Shown in pieces: positions 1 through 10,593 of a DNA stretch of 64,000 bases. Where the stretch lies: NCBI RefSeq assembly GCF_000801105.2, contig NW_026615362.1, forward strand, positions 1 to 64,000, given 5' to 3'. The stretch comes from Raphanus sativus. Lineage: Eukaryota; Streptophyta; Magnoliopsida; Brassicales; Brassicaceae. Both the position numbers and the translations under genes were made by a program. Numbering within the stretch: the stretch's first letter is position 1; each line of letters starts with the position of its first letter. Under the pieces are notes generated by a model, which worked only from the letters and a program-made list of their open reading frames with translations, was not told the origin of the DNA and ran no database searches.

Positions 1-1235
1 ACTCTTTCGAGGATCAAGCCATCTCGTAGTTCTGTTGTCCACCGTTTACGTTCTAGTGGTAGTATTTCTTGAGATGCATCGCATTCCAAGTTCTCGGGAT
101 TTTTACGTCTTGCATGTTTGCGATTTGATACGAACCCTGGTCGGACGACTTTTATGATTTTGTATGGTCCTTCCCAGTTTGCTCCCAGTTTTCCTGCGTT
201 TCGTTCGGCAGTGTTTTGGAAGACTTTTCGCAAGACCAGATCACCCTCTTTGAATCTTCGATGACGCACGTTCGCGTTGTAGTATTTTGCGGCGGCCTGC
301 TGGTAATTTTGAATTCGGATGAGGGCTTGGTCGCGACGCTCGTTGATGAGGTCAAGATTATCCAGCAGCATGGCATTGTTCAGGTCTTCCCGTTCGGGAA
401 GAAATCTCCCCCGTACGCTGGGGAATTCTACTTCCGCCGGAATCATGCATTCTGCTCCGTAAACGAGAGCGAACGGAGTTTCCCCCGTTGCTCGTCTTGG
501 AGTGGTTCGATGAGACCAAAGGACCCCTTCGAGTTCTTCTGCCCATCGTCCCTTTTTGCTTCCAAGCGTTTTTCAATCCGTCTAGGACGGTTTGTTTATG
601 GTTTCAGCCTGTCCGTTGCACTGCGGGTATCTGGGAGTAGACTTGTTAAGTCGTATTTTCCATTTTTCGCAGAATGCCTCGAATCGTGTGGAAATAAACT
701 GAGACCCGTTGTCCGTTACGATTTCGTATGGGACACCGTGTCTGGTTATGATGTTTTTCCAGACGAAGTTCTCGACTTGCACGTCTTTGATACTTGCGTA
801 GGATTCTGCTTCCACCCATTTCGAAAAGAAATCTGTGAGGACCAGCAGGAAACGTTTTTGTTTTGATTTGTGTAGCGGTCCGACGATGTCCATCGACCAT
901 CGCATGAAAGGGTACGGAGATGAGATAGAAGAGAGGATTTCGGCGGGCTGATGAATTGTCGGAGCGTGCCGCTGACACTTCTCGCATTTCCGAGCGAACT
1001 TCTCGCAATCCTTTACCATAGTTGGCCAGTAGAATCCGTGGCGTTTTATTTTTGTTGCGAGAGACCTTCCGCCAGAGTGGTTCCGCACGATCCGGAATGA
1101 ACCTCTTCCATGATTTTTCTCGCCTTTTCTCCTTCTGCGCAAGTCATGAGAGGTCCGGAGAATCGCCATTTGTAGATTTCGCCTTCCACGGTTACGTATC
1201 GCGCTGCCTGAATTTTTATTTTCCGGGCTGCCCAT
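1..1235 (-). pseudogene. Tat1 integrase, frameshifted
   Basis: Minus-strand remains of the pol integrase. The best piece is 582-1235, with the C-x2-C half of the HHCC zinc finger (CEKC), the first catalytic Asp in a MDIVGP motif, the second in TDNGSQF and the Glu in GQAE. After that the frame breaks near 600; C-terminal integrase sequence continues in other frames between about 60 and 600 and matches the same region of Tat3 at 63386-63910. The catalytic triad is visible but the protein cannot be made in one piece. Confidence 0.8.
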
Positions 1236-1472
1236 TTCTCCGCGGGTAGGGTACCATCTACGATGTAGGTTCTGATAGGTTCTAGCCAGGGAGTGTCGCA
1301 GCCATAGTCTGTTTGGTCTGCGTCGTCTTCCGGTTGGTCTTCGTTTTCTTCCGCGCCTTCGATCTGTGTTCTGATCAGGTTGGCGATTACCGGCGGTCCG
1401 ATGCTGGATGCTCTATGAATTCGACGGGAATTATTCTTTTAAGCCCTGGATCCGAGCTTGAGGCGAGAGCGG

Positions 1473-2364
1473 CTAAAGCGTCAGCTTGGACGTTTTCCGA
1501 GCGGGAATCCTGGTTAGCGCAAATTGCTGAAAGTCGTGGGCCAAGTCTTGGACGACCTTCAAATATGCGTTCATCCTTTCATCCCTTGCTTCGTATTCTC
1601 CGCTGAATTGGTTTGCGACTAACTGAGAGTCGCAGTAAGCGTGAATATTTCGAATCTTCAGCCCATGGGCCAGTCGTAGGCCCGCAATTAGCGCCTCATA
1701 TTCTGCTTCGTTGTTTGATGCATGAAAATCCAAGCGGAACGATTGCTCGAGGATTTCTCCTGTCGGCGAAGTGAGTCGGATCCGATTCCGGATCCTTGCT
1801 TGGTCGAGGATCCATCGACATGGAGATCCCATGTTGAACCAGGATCCTCGTTAGTTAAGTCCGTCGCGGGTAATTCTACCAAGAAGTCCGCGAGTACCTG
1901 CGATTTCGTGCAGGTTTTTGGACGATATTCGATATCGTACTCGCTTAGTTCAATCGCCCACTTCGCGAGTCTACCAGACTGGCTTGGACTGTGTAGAATC
2001 GTCCGTAACGGAAAAGTGGTAAGTACCACGATGGTATGAGATTGGAAATACGGTCTAAGTTTTCTCGCCGAAGTTATGACAGCGAGTGCCAATTTTTCCA
2101 TTAGCGGATACCGAGTTTCGGCATCTAGTAATGTTTTACTAATGTAGAAGACCGGTTTCTGTCTCCGAATTCTTCTTGAATCAGGACGCCACTGACTGCT
2201 GATGCGGATACTGCGATGTAGAGGAACAAGGGCTCTCCGACTACGTTTTTGCGAGGATAGGAGGGGTGGCCAGATACTGCTTCAGCTGTTGGAAAGCTTT
2301 CTCGCAATCCTCTGACCACTCGAACTTTTTGTTCCCCTTCAAGGTTTCGTAGAAAGGGAGACAC
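1473..2364 (-). pseudogene. Tat1 RNase H pair (degenerate)
   Basis: Two RNase H-like segments follow the RT. The first, near 2125-2364, keeps a weak copy of the Gypsy RNase H start (LYIAVSASAVSGVLIQEE). The second, at 1473-1850, has the motifs of the extra archaeal-type RNase H: LHVDGSS, then a NNEAEYEALI helix and a CDSQLVANQ motif. A second RNase H of this type is known from the Tat lineage, so this supports the classification. Frames change between the pieces (1688-2101 and 1473-1832 overlap in different frames). Confidence 0.75.
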
Positions 2365-2610
2365 TTATCCGTGGAGCGCGAGATGAATCGGTTTAAGGCC
2401 GCGACTCGTCCGGTCAGCCTCTGGACTTCCCGCTTGGTTCTCGGGAGGCCATTTCTATCAGTGCGTTGATTTGTTTCGGATTGGCCTCTATTCCGCGGAA
2501 TGTTACGAGGTACCCGAGAAATTCTCCCGACGCCACAGCGAATCTGCATTTTGCTGGATTGAGTTTCATGTTGTGCTGATTCAATCTCTCAAAGCATTCC
2601 TCTAGGTGGA

Positions 2611-3905
2611 CTACGTGGTCGCGTTCTCAAGAGATTTTACCAACATATCGTCGATATACACCTCCATGGTTTTTCCGAGTTGCTCGGCAAACATCCGATT
2701 GACGAGCCGCTGATACGTGGCGCCGGCGTTCTTAAGGCCGAAAGGCATTACTTTGAAGCAATAGGTCCTCGGTCGGTAATGAATGCTGTCTTCTCGCGGT
2801 CTTCGGGATTCATCATGATTTGATTGTAACCGGAGAACGCGTCCATGAACGATAGGAGTTTGTTTCCTGCGGTTGCCTCGACCAGACGGTCGATGTGCGG
2901 AAGCGGAAAACAATCCTTCGGGCATGCTTTGTTGAGATCAGTAAAGTCGACGCACACTCGCCATTTCCCATTCTTCTTCTTGACGACGACGGGATTGGCG
3001 AGCCAGTCGGGATATCTTACTTCTGTTATTGATCCAACTTTGAGGAGTCTTTCGACTTCCTCATTAACCGCAGTTGCCCATTCGGGGCCTAGCTTTCGCC
3101 TCTTTTGTTTTACGGGTTTATGAGTTGGATCGATGTTGAGTTCGTGACATGTTATGTTGATGTCGATTCCCGGCATATCTTCCGCAGCCCAAGCGAACGT
3201 GTTAAGGTTCTTCTTGAGACATGCGATGAGTTCTGCTTTCAACGGATCGCGGAGATTGGCTCCAATCTCCACGCACCGCTCTGGGTTAGTCTCGTCGAGG
3301 CAGACCGAAATTACTGGTTCGCAAGTGGGCTCACGTTTCCCTTCTAGGGCTTCAGCTCTTTGTGATTGCCAGAAGATTTCTGGAGGGTCCTGCGATGCTG
3401 GTTCGTGGGTTGCTTGCTTTTTTGGGTTAGTTTCGGGCTCAGAGTTTTTTCGTTTTAACCCAGCGGCCAAGCAGACTTGCGGCGCTTTACGATCTCCTTG
3501 TATTGTTTCCACTCCGAAGAGGGTCGGAAATTTGAGGCACAGATGGAAAGTCGAGGGGATTGCTCGCATGGAATTTAACCACGGAGTCCCGACGATCGCG
3601 TTATATGCTGCTGGACCGTCGACTACCAAAAATTTCACCGTCTTCGTGACGCTCCCGGCTCTGACCGAGAGATCGACCGAGCCGAGGGTCATCGTGATGT
3701 TTCCTCAGAGTCCGATTATCGGATTGGGATCGTCTGTGATAGCGTTTAGGTCGATTCCCATCCTCTCGAGGGTGTTTTTATATATAATATTTGTCGAGCA
3801 TCCGGTGTCAACCAATATTCTCGCTACGTCGATGTCCTGGATCGTTAGTCTGATAACGAGGAGTTCGTCGTGAGGTTTGGCTTGACCAGCCGTTGCTCTA
3901 TCCCG
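2611..3905 (-). pseudogene. Tat1 protease and reverse transcriptase (broken)
   Basis: Aspartic protease at about 3760-3880 with the motif ILVDTGCSTNII, cut by an in-frame TGA at 3705-3707. After it, 2748-3692 is open and contains the inter-domain linker and the first RT motifs (WRVCVDFTDLNKACPKD and the FMDAFSGYNQI region). A frameshift near 2760 moves the rest of the RT into another frame, where 2611-2925 holds VMPFGLKNAGATYQ and the active site YIDD. No gag is found upstream; the protease region joins the 5' leader at about 3905-3980. Confidence 0.8.
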
Positions 3906-3984
3906 AATGACACGATGTTACGGATAGGTGATGTGGCCATGCTGTTGTTACCAATCGTAGGTTTTTGAGTAAGAGAATCCGACC

Positions 3985-4006
3985 CCCCCTCCATCTAGCG
4001 CCAAAC
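3985..4006 (-). other. Tat1 primer-binding region
   Basis: Immediately inside the 5' LTR, read on the minus strand, is TTTGGCGCTAGATGGAGG. The same motif (TTTGGCGCTAGAAGGAGG) adjoins the 5' LTR of Tat2 at 22555-22576. Position and conservation make it the primer-binding site; I do not assign the tRNA. Confidence 0.65.
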
Positions 4007-4371
4007 TGTGGGAACCGAAATTCGCACTGTCGATTTTAGTTAAACAAATCGAAGGAAAACTAAGTAAACCTAGTTTTCCCTGAAGGCTCGGATTCTCTGC
4101 GATAACCAAACGAAATTGATAGAATAAAGCAACGTAGCGGAAAAATTGCACTAAGGCGTTTTATTAAATAGATGATACAATATTCTTCCGAAAAAGGGAA
4201 GTAGAGAAACGCTGAAGCGGAAAATAAAGGAGACAAAACGTTCTAAGTCTTGCTCCGCTAGTCTAAACTCCTAAGTCCTAAGCTAGCAGGAATTCTCTAA
4301 GTCCCTAAGTTTCGGATTTGCTCTCTCTTTTAATGATTTTTGCTCTGCCCTTCTTCCTCTCCCAAAGCTCC

Positions 4372-4379
4372 TTTATATA
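4372..4379 (-). promoter_or_regulatory. TATA box in Tat1 5' LTR
   Basis: Minus strand reads GAGTATATAAAGGAGC. The same box occurs in Tat2 LTRs (for example 22957-22963). It is the likely U3 promoter element; transcription would run toward lower coordinates. Confidence 0.55.
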
Positions 4380-4919
4380 CTCCTTCTTATGACGGTCTAT
4401 TCTCCTTCTGGGCCGCAAGGCGGGCTTTTTTCCATTTTCGTCGGCCTCCATGTTTATCGGGAAACTTGACATTTATCTTCGGGAAACTTGACATTTATCC
4501 TTCCGGAAATTTAGCATTTATCTTGTTACGTAAAGATAAACGTAAATCGTCGCATCTATCTCAGATAATCGTAAACGGACAGTCCGATCGCGTTTGGTCC
4601 CTTTCGGGCCGTCTATAGGACTTCCGTTGTTTTCTACGATTTCTTCGGAAGTTCTTCATTCATTCGTAGAGTTGAGACGAGTGGTGTCTTAAGATAACCA
4701 TTGCTGTTTCGTACGAAGAATTTAAGATCTTCCTTCCCGTTGATATCTTACGAGTTTCCGAAGTGTTTCCGACGGTCTTAGTTTGGAGTAAGAACCGGAG
4801 TTTCGTACGCGGAATCTCAATGATTCGTCCTGCGAGGACTTGGGAAAGACTCGAAGTACAGACTTCTGACGGCCGGGGACTGGGACTTGTGTACCGGAGA
4901 TTGTTGTCCGAAGACCCGA

Positions 4920-5273
4920 GCCAGCACGGGGCTAGCCGCCCGGCGGCCACGGCCAGCACGGGCGCTAGCCGCCGGCGGCCACGGCCAGCACGGGGCTAGC
5001 CGCCCGGCGGCCACGGCCAGCACGGGCGCTAGCCGGCGGCGGCCACGGCCAGCACGGGGCTAGCCGCCTGGCGGCCACGGCCAGCACGGGCGCTAGCCGC
5101 CGGCGGCCACGGCCAACACGGGGCTAGCCGCCCGGCGGCCACGGCCAGCACGGGCGCTAGCCGCCGGCGGCCACGGCCAGCACGAGGCTAGCCGCCCGGC
5201 GGCCACGGCCAGCACGGGCGCTAGCCGCCGGCGGCCACGGCCAGCACGGGGGCTAGCCGCCCGGCGGCTACGG
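4920..5273. repeat. GC-rich 32-bp tandem array in Tat1 LTR
   Basis: Eleven tandem units of about 32 bp, alternating between two variants (ccagcacggggctagccg and ccagcacgggcgctagccg starts). The units are rich in CG and in the palindromes GCTAGC and GCCGGC. Equivalent arrays have 7 units in Tat2's 5' LTR (23516-23739) and 5 in the truncated Tat2 3' LTR (about 9001-9152). It lies in U3, well upstream of the TATA box. Confidence 0.9.
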
Positions 5274-5398
5274 CCAAGGCCGGGATCGGCTGCTCGGTTC
5301 CTTCGGTTTACGGGTGTTCGTGTTCGTTTTTCGGAGGGTTTTTCGTATGAAAATAGACTTAGCCGTTGATTTCGAGATAACCGTTTTTGACCCCAACA

Positions 5399-7176
5399 GG
5401 AATTAATTATGACGGGAAGCAAGCACGACAGGAAAACCCAAAGTTGCACGAAAACCCTAATTTCGGTATTGTGGATTTTCCGAGGAAGCCGGAGGCTTGG
5501 GAAATATTTTTCTTCAAGTTCAGAATTCATCTAGAGTTTATTAAAAATATTCAGAGCATCAGAACGGGAGCGGAAAAATATTCGGGATTGATCACGTATC
5601 GAAAATAAGCCGGAAAAGCCGAAATCGCGCAAATCGGCCGAGAAGCTCGAGGTGGCTTGATCTAAGGGGTCAGGACGTGATGTTTATCCATTAAACAGCT
5701 GAGTTTCAACACAAGGAGGAGGTGTAGGCGTGCAGGAGCCACTCCCATGCTGCTTGACAAGTCGTGTCACGAGGTGCCTCCGTATTTGGGATCTGCACAT
5801 GCGAACCGACACCCAGGGGCTCGTGTGTCGCGATGCAAGCACTCCAGCGATGCTGAGAGACATGTGGACGTGGTGCTGTCATCTGGAAAGTGAGGGAGAC
5901 ATGCTGAGTGACATTTGGACGCCCGTGTCGCAACGCATGCAACCGGAAGCATGTGCGATGACACACATGCGCTAGGGTGGCATCATTTCAATGGTTTGCC
6001 ATTCCTATTTAAACCCAACCCCCCCCCCCCCCCCCTGCTCGTTTCATTCATTCTCCACACACCAAAAGCAAGTCCCAAACGTAGCTAGAGAGAGAGAGAA
6101 AGTAGAAAAATAAAGTAAGAGGTTTCGAGTTGTTTTTTGAGAGTTCTAGAGCATTTTTGAGATCCGAAACTCTGCCGAGAAGTTCTGAAGTATTATCCAG
6201 CAGCTAGAGGAGGTTCTGTCCGAGTCCTGATCAGTCCATACCAGTCCATTCAAGACGTTGATGATGGGTTTGGCTAGGCTCTCTCCGATCGGCAAGCTGC
6301 AAGAACACTGTGAGTTGGTTTGTTTGAGTTCCACTTGCAACTTAGGATAGATCGAGTTGCATATAGAGTAGAATGCTCACGTTGTTGCATGATATAGTCC
6401 TTAGGGTTATTTTATTTATAAATCGGACTCAGTTTAGCACAGGCTAAGCTGAGATATATATATTGGAATTAAAACTGAGATAAATAACCTGACTAGGACT
6501 AGGATGATTGATACAATTATGAATGAACCGGTATAGTATGATAAATTATGGCTTAGTTGAATTGGCATAGGATTGATAGGCATGTCTTGCTTATGGATTG
6601 AGTAGACTTGGATTAGACTTGCTTTAGAGATATTAGGTTGATTGCTTGGTAGTTGGCAGGTTTGTTGTTGTGCAGGGTTTGTGTTGTTCCGGAAATCCTG
6701 GCCATATAGGCCGATTTCCTAGTTAGTGTCGTGTTGGTACAAGGGTCTTAAGCCATATAGGCTGGACTTCTAGTACTAGTAGTTAGTGTCGTAGACTCCT
6801 TAGTATTGTTGAGTTTTGTGTAGGAGTCTTGTCCTTAGGTCTTTCCTAGGGATAGTGTGTAGTGTATCTTTTGCCGACAGTATGTGCGTAACCCGCCCAT
6901 ACTAGGCTTGTCTAGGGGTGATCAGTGTGTCCTCAGCCTCATATTTAGCGGGTTTAAGGAAACCCCTTATTCGCTGGCTCGGGAAGACTCAGAGAGACGG
7001 GATCATGGCCTATGGCTGAGTGTTACACGACGGTGTAACGTGGCAGTGACCCAAAGGACTGTGGGCTGTCGCGCGGTGACCCGAATGACTATGGGCTGCG
7101 GTCGGTTGAAAGTTCCTTCTTCTGGCCTTTGTGGTAGGGATATAGGATATTGCCAATGTTGAGGGGGGAACACGAA
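5399..7176 (+). mobile_element. D1: family-D LTR fragment
   Basis: Matches D2 (about 53270-55265) with divergence and small indels, in plus orientation, including the GACGGGAAGCAAGCACGAC segment, the TATA-like TATTTAAA at 6006-6013, the downstream leader with GAGAGAGA, and a degraded version of the D hairpin at 6879-6903. It is cut on the left by Tat1 and on the right by insertion of A2. A run of C at about 6010-6035 follows the TATA-like box. No coding capacity seen. Confidence 0.8.
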
Positions 7177-8059
7177 TGTTACAGGCTGGGATCCAGACTG
7201 CAAACTAGTGGGGTTAAGAACAAGATTTTGGTCGATCTGGTACAGGTTTGGAAGAACTTGATGCTTGGATCAAAACTGCCCAAATTGTACCTGAAACAAA
7301 AGGAACCTTTTTATGAGTTTTTATAGTTTTATAAAATGAAGAACAGGAAGTAAAACTATGAAAATAAAATAAGAACAGAAACAAATATGATTTTTATAGA
7401 TTTTAGATTTATAAAATGAATCAAAAACAAAGATGCAAACAGAAATAAAACAAGAGAAATAAAAAGGGATAGAGATGGTGATGGAATCTGTTGCTGGATG
7501 TGTATCTCTCTCAACAGATCAGTGGATCGATGATGAGTAGAAGATGGGATTAGCCTTGCTGGATGTGTATCACTCTCAAGGCAAATCGATGGATGGTTGA
7601 TGGGGTGAAGAATCGCCACAAGCTTGGTGGTTGGAGCTTGATAAGATTCAGGCTGCTCTCTCTTGTTTCTCACACTAGAAAGACTTAGGTCTTTCTTTGC
7701 AAAGGCAAAACAATTTCATAAGAGACTTGGAGGATGCAAAATCGCCCACAACACATGGTTTTATAGCCATCCCTTTATTGGGTTTCAAGATGGCAAAAAG
7801 GCCTAAACATATGGCCAACTCTCAAATAAAATAAAAAGGCTGACAAATGTCCAAAGTCTTAAACCAAAATAAAATTAAAATAAAATAGAAAACCGGTTGC
7901 TGGTTGAGATGCCTAAACCAAAGCTCATAGTATGCTTGCATGTTGCCTCATTAAAACCTTATCGGGAAAACCCAGTGGGACAAAACCCGATGAAGGAAAA
8001 AGAGTAAAACACATACTACTTACTTTGGTGGTCGGCTAGATCTCTGAACCGGAAGCAAA
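7177..8059 (-). repeat. A2 3' LTR, outer part
   Basis: Begins TGTTACAGGCTGGGATCC and matches A's LTR at 31279-32157 and 37564-38440. Interrupted at 8060 by Tat2, whose target duplicate is GCAAA on the left and GAAAA on the right (one mismatch). The remaining part is 23984-24293, giving a total of about 1193 bp, close to 1191 bp in A. Confidence 0.85.
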
Positions 8060-9152
8060 TGTGGGAACCGAAATTCGCACTGTCGATTTTAGTTAAGTTT
8101 AAATGTAGGAAAACTAAGTTGACCTAGTTTTCCCCGAGGATCCCGGCTATCTGCTGGGCCACGCACGACAAAGTTAATACAAGTTTAGCTTGGGAATAAA
8201 TGCGTAAAATAAAGAGAGCAAAAAGAAAGAATCTTATTTCCGAATCTGCGGAGAGCGTTTGGACAACAGGTCGAGATCTCGGCCGCAAGAGCTGTCGATC
8301 GCCGCTAGTCTTAAAACCTAGATCTAACCTAGTTGAGTCGCAGCTCGCTAAAAAAGGAAATAAACGCCTAAGTTCTAAGTTGCTCTAGAGTGGTTTCTTT
8401 CTTCTGATTTCGGATCCCCCTTCCTCTGCTCCTAGCTTTGCTTATATACTCCCATATGACGGTCTATTCTTGATGGGCTGAGTCTGCCGCGGGCTGGACT
8501 TTTTCCATTTTCGTCGGCTTCGTGTTTATCGGGAAAGTTGACATTTATCTTTTCGGAAACTTGACATTATCTTTTCGGAAACTTGACATTTATCTTTTCG
8601 GAGGTTTAAACATTTATCTTGTCATGCGAAGATAATTGTAAACCGTCGTATCTATCCTTTTAGAAAATCGTAAACGGGTCGTCCGATCGGGTTTGGTCCC
8701 TTTCGGGCCGTCTTCCGGACTTCCGCTGTTTTCTACGATTTCTTTGAAAGAATGCTCCTACTTGGATGTCGAGTCTTTCGGAAGATCTTCGATCCATTGC
8801 TGAGGCGAATGGTGTTTTAAGATAACCATCACCGTTTTATACGGAGTCTTCCTGTCCGTTGACGTCTTATGGATTCTTCGAAATCCTGGAGCAGAAAAAG
8901 GAGTTTTGTTTGCGGGGACTCGGAAAGTCGCAAAACACGGATTTCTGGCGACCCGGAGGCCTAGAACATACGCACGAAGACTAGCCGTCCGACAACCAGA
9001 GCCAGCACGGGGCTAGCCGCCCGGCGACCACGGCCAGCACGGGCGCTAGCCGCCGGCGGCCACGGCCAGCACGGGGCTAGCCGCCCGGCGGCCACAGCCA
9101 GCACGGGCGCTAGCCGCCGGCGGCCACGGCCAGCACGGGGCTAGCCGCCTGG
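8060..9152 (-). repeat. Tat2 3' LTR, truncated
   Basis: Starts TGTGGGAACCGAAATTCGC and follows the 5' LTR 22577 onward, including the minus-strand TATA region near 8453-8462 and five units of the GC array. It stops at about 9152 inside the array, so the last ~300 bp (the outer U3, ending CCCCAACA) and the adjacent 3' PPT are missing. The break also removes the beginning of the antisense gene. Confidence 0.85.
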
Positions 9153-10593
9153 AGTCATCGTTCAGGCCCTCGACCGTTTCGAATCGCAATCAGCCAGCTG
9201 AACGTGTCGGCTTTGGAGAGCTGGCTTGGCGTTGTGATTTTGAGTTACGAGTTAGGGATGGACCTTTGCCCTGCTGACTTCGAAGGTTTATGGAACTCCA
9301 AGACGACGAGCATCAATGGAGTATACTCCATGAAGGCGAGGACCAATTTTTCGGTAATCCAAGGAGTTACCTCGCACGCCAAGGATCATGTTGATCGTTT
9401 CTTTTTCGTGAGGATAGATGGAGAGTCTGTCGAGGAAGGCTTTCTCCACTTATTCCCGACGGACTGGTTGTACCAGCGAGGTAAGATTGTCGCATCCTCT
9501 TTCTTAGAATCCAAAGGCGAGTACTGAACGTGTGTGTTTTTTTTTTTGGTTCAGAGAACAGGTGTCTCGCGCATGTTCCTTCTGATCTTTCGATCAAGAG
9601 AGACATTTTTAGGACAAGGCCTTGTTCCTGGAACTCCTTTACTCTCAACCGGATTCGAGGGGCGGTCGCGCTTCACCGATCGCGAGGCGGTACGCGGCCC
9701 TGTGTCAATGATAGATCCTACGTTTTTGCCCCTTCAAGGCAGAGGCGGAGACCTCGTAAGGATAAAGGGATTGCTTTCGAGGCCTCGTCGGGAGATGGCG
9801 AGCCGCCGAGATACGATCCTAGCTTTACTACAGCGAATCAGGATGTTCCTCCCCCGGGTGACTTCTTTGATGAACTCCCTCCGGCGTTTTCTCGTGACGA
9901 GTCTTTGGACAACGAGGAGAGGGACAAAGTGACTGCGGAGGGTGCTCGCTTGGTCAACGAGGTTTGTTTTTGAAACTTGAGTAAATCCCCTTTTCTTTTT
10001 ATTTGACCTCGGCTTCTTTGCAGGCCGTGAGAGTGTGGAATGCATCGATCGATGGAAGTTTCCGTACTGCCCGGCTGGCCCGTTTCAAAGCGGAGGAAAC
10101 GGAAAGGGAATTTGCTAAGTATCGGTTGGAGGTGGAGGAGCAAAATCGCCGGCAAGCCAAGGTCCAGGCTCGAGCCCTTGTTCGTGCGGAAAGGAGCGGA
10201 CGGAGAAGAGCTGCCGCCGAGCTGAACCGAAGGGCCGAAATTTTTTCTACCGAGTTCGAAGCGTACAAAGAGGCTCAGGACTTTGTAGGTGATTTTCGCG
10301 AGTGTCGTGGTTCGGTCGGTACTCTTCACAAGATGCAGCGTGAGGACTTCTCTCTTTCCGGCGAACTTGCCACGATGGATGGCTCGATGAGAATATGTGC
10401 CAACGCCGAATCCTTTGTTCCTCCGATCGAAGGGAGAATTCGAGAATTGTGGAATCCTATCCAAGTCTCGGAAGATACGGCGGATGTAGGCGAGGGTTCG
10501 AATGCAGGTGACGGGGGTGAAGAGGTCGACCAGCCCGACTCTTCGTTCGGAATATCTCTAACCGACTGCTATGCATTTGATTATAATTTGTGA
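9153..10593 (+). CDS. Antisense spliced gene (aORF) inside Tat2, 5' truncated
   Basis: Plus-strand gene opposite to gag-pol. Three exons join in frame: 9153-9480, 9555-9961 and 10024-10593 (stop 10591-10593), about 434 codons. Intron 1 (74 nt) is GTAAGATT...GGTTCAG and intron 2 (62 nt) is GTTTGTTT...TTTGCAG; both have T-rich 3' ends. Exon 1 holds a conserved-looking segment (RPFRIAISQLN, SWLGVVILSYELG, FFFVRIDGESVEEG, FPTDW) that resembles the 'putative gypsy-type transposon' domain of plant annotations (Pfam Transposase_28, from memory). Exon 3 is Ala/Arg/Glu-rich and probably coiled coil (FKAEETEREFAKYRLEVEE). The frame is open back to the LTR junction, so the N-terminus is lost. Antisense extra ORFs are known in Tat-lineage elements; function unknown. 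Exon structure is inference from splice signals and phase. Confidence 0.7.

Larger units (their letters stand above)
1..5398 (-). mobile_element. Tat1: partial Ty3/Gypsy Tat-lineage element
   Basis: Partial element on the minus strand: 5' LTR at 4007-5398, primer-binding region at 3985-4006, and a degenerate pol (protease, RT, two RNase H domains, integrase) running down to the left edge, where it leaves the window. No gag is present: the protease begins within about 100 bases of the leader. The lineage call rests on the Tat-type integrase and RT sequence, the second RNase H, and the LTR and leader shared with Tat2. Frameshifts and stops make it non-autonomous. The right flank starts GGAAT inside a D-family LTR; the matching target duplicate would lie outside the window. 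Confidence 0.85.
4007..5398 (-). repeat. Tat1 5' LTR (1392 bp)
   Basis: Written on plus it starts TGTGGGAACC and ends TTGACCCCAACA, so in element orientation it is TGTTGGGG...TTCCCACA. The ends are fixed by comparison with Tat2's LTR at 22577-23978. It contains a minus-strand TATA box at 4372-4379, several short repeats reading 'acttgacatttatc' near 4460-4510, and the GC-rich array at 4920-5273. Confidence 0.9.

Noticed and set aside
216..866. 216-codon plus-strand frame over the Tat1 integrase region (and its copy at 63389)
   Set aside because: It is the reverse frame of integrase coding sequence, with no start signal or recognisable domain.
4817..5530. Repetitive Ala/Arg/Gly-rich frames across the GC array
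   Set aside because: They arise from translating the 32-bp tandem repeats and are not conserved in unit number.
6010..6035. Poly-C run in D1 and similar C runs (11517, 63276) as functional signals
   Set aside because: For D1, a homopolymer absent in D2; slippage or assembly error is as likely. Only the Tat spacer tracts, found in two copies, were kept as a weak finding.
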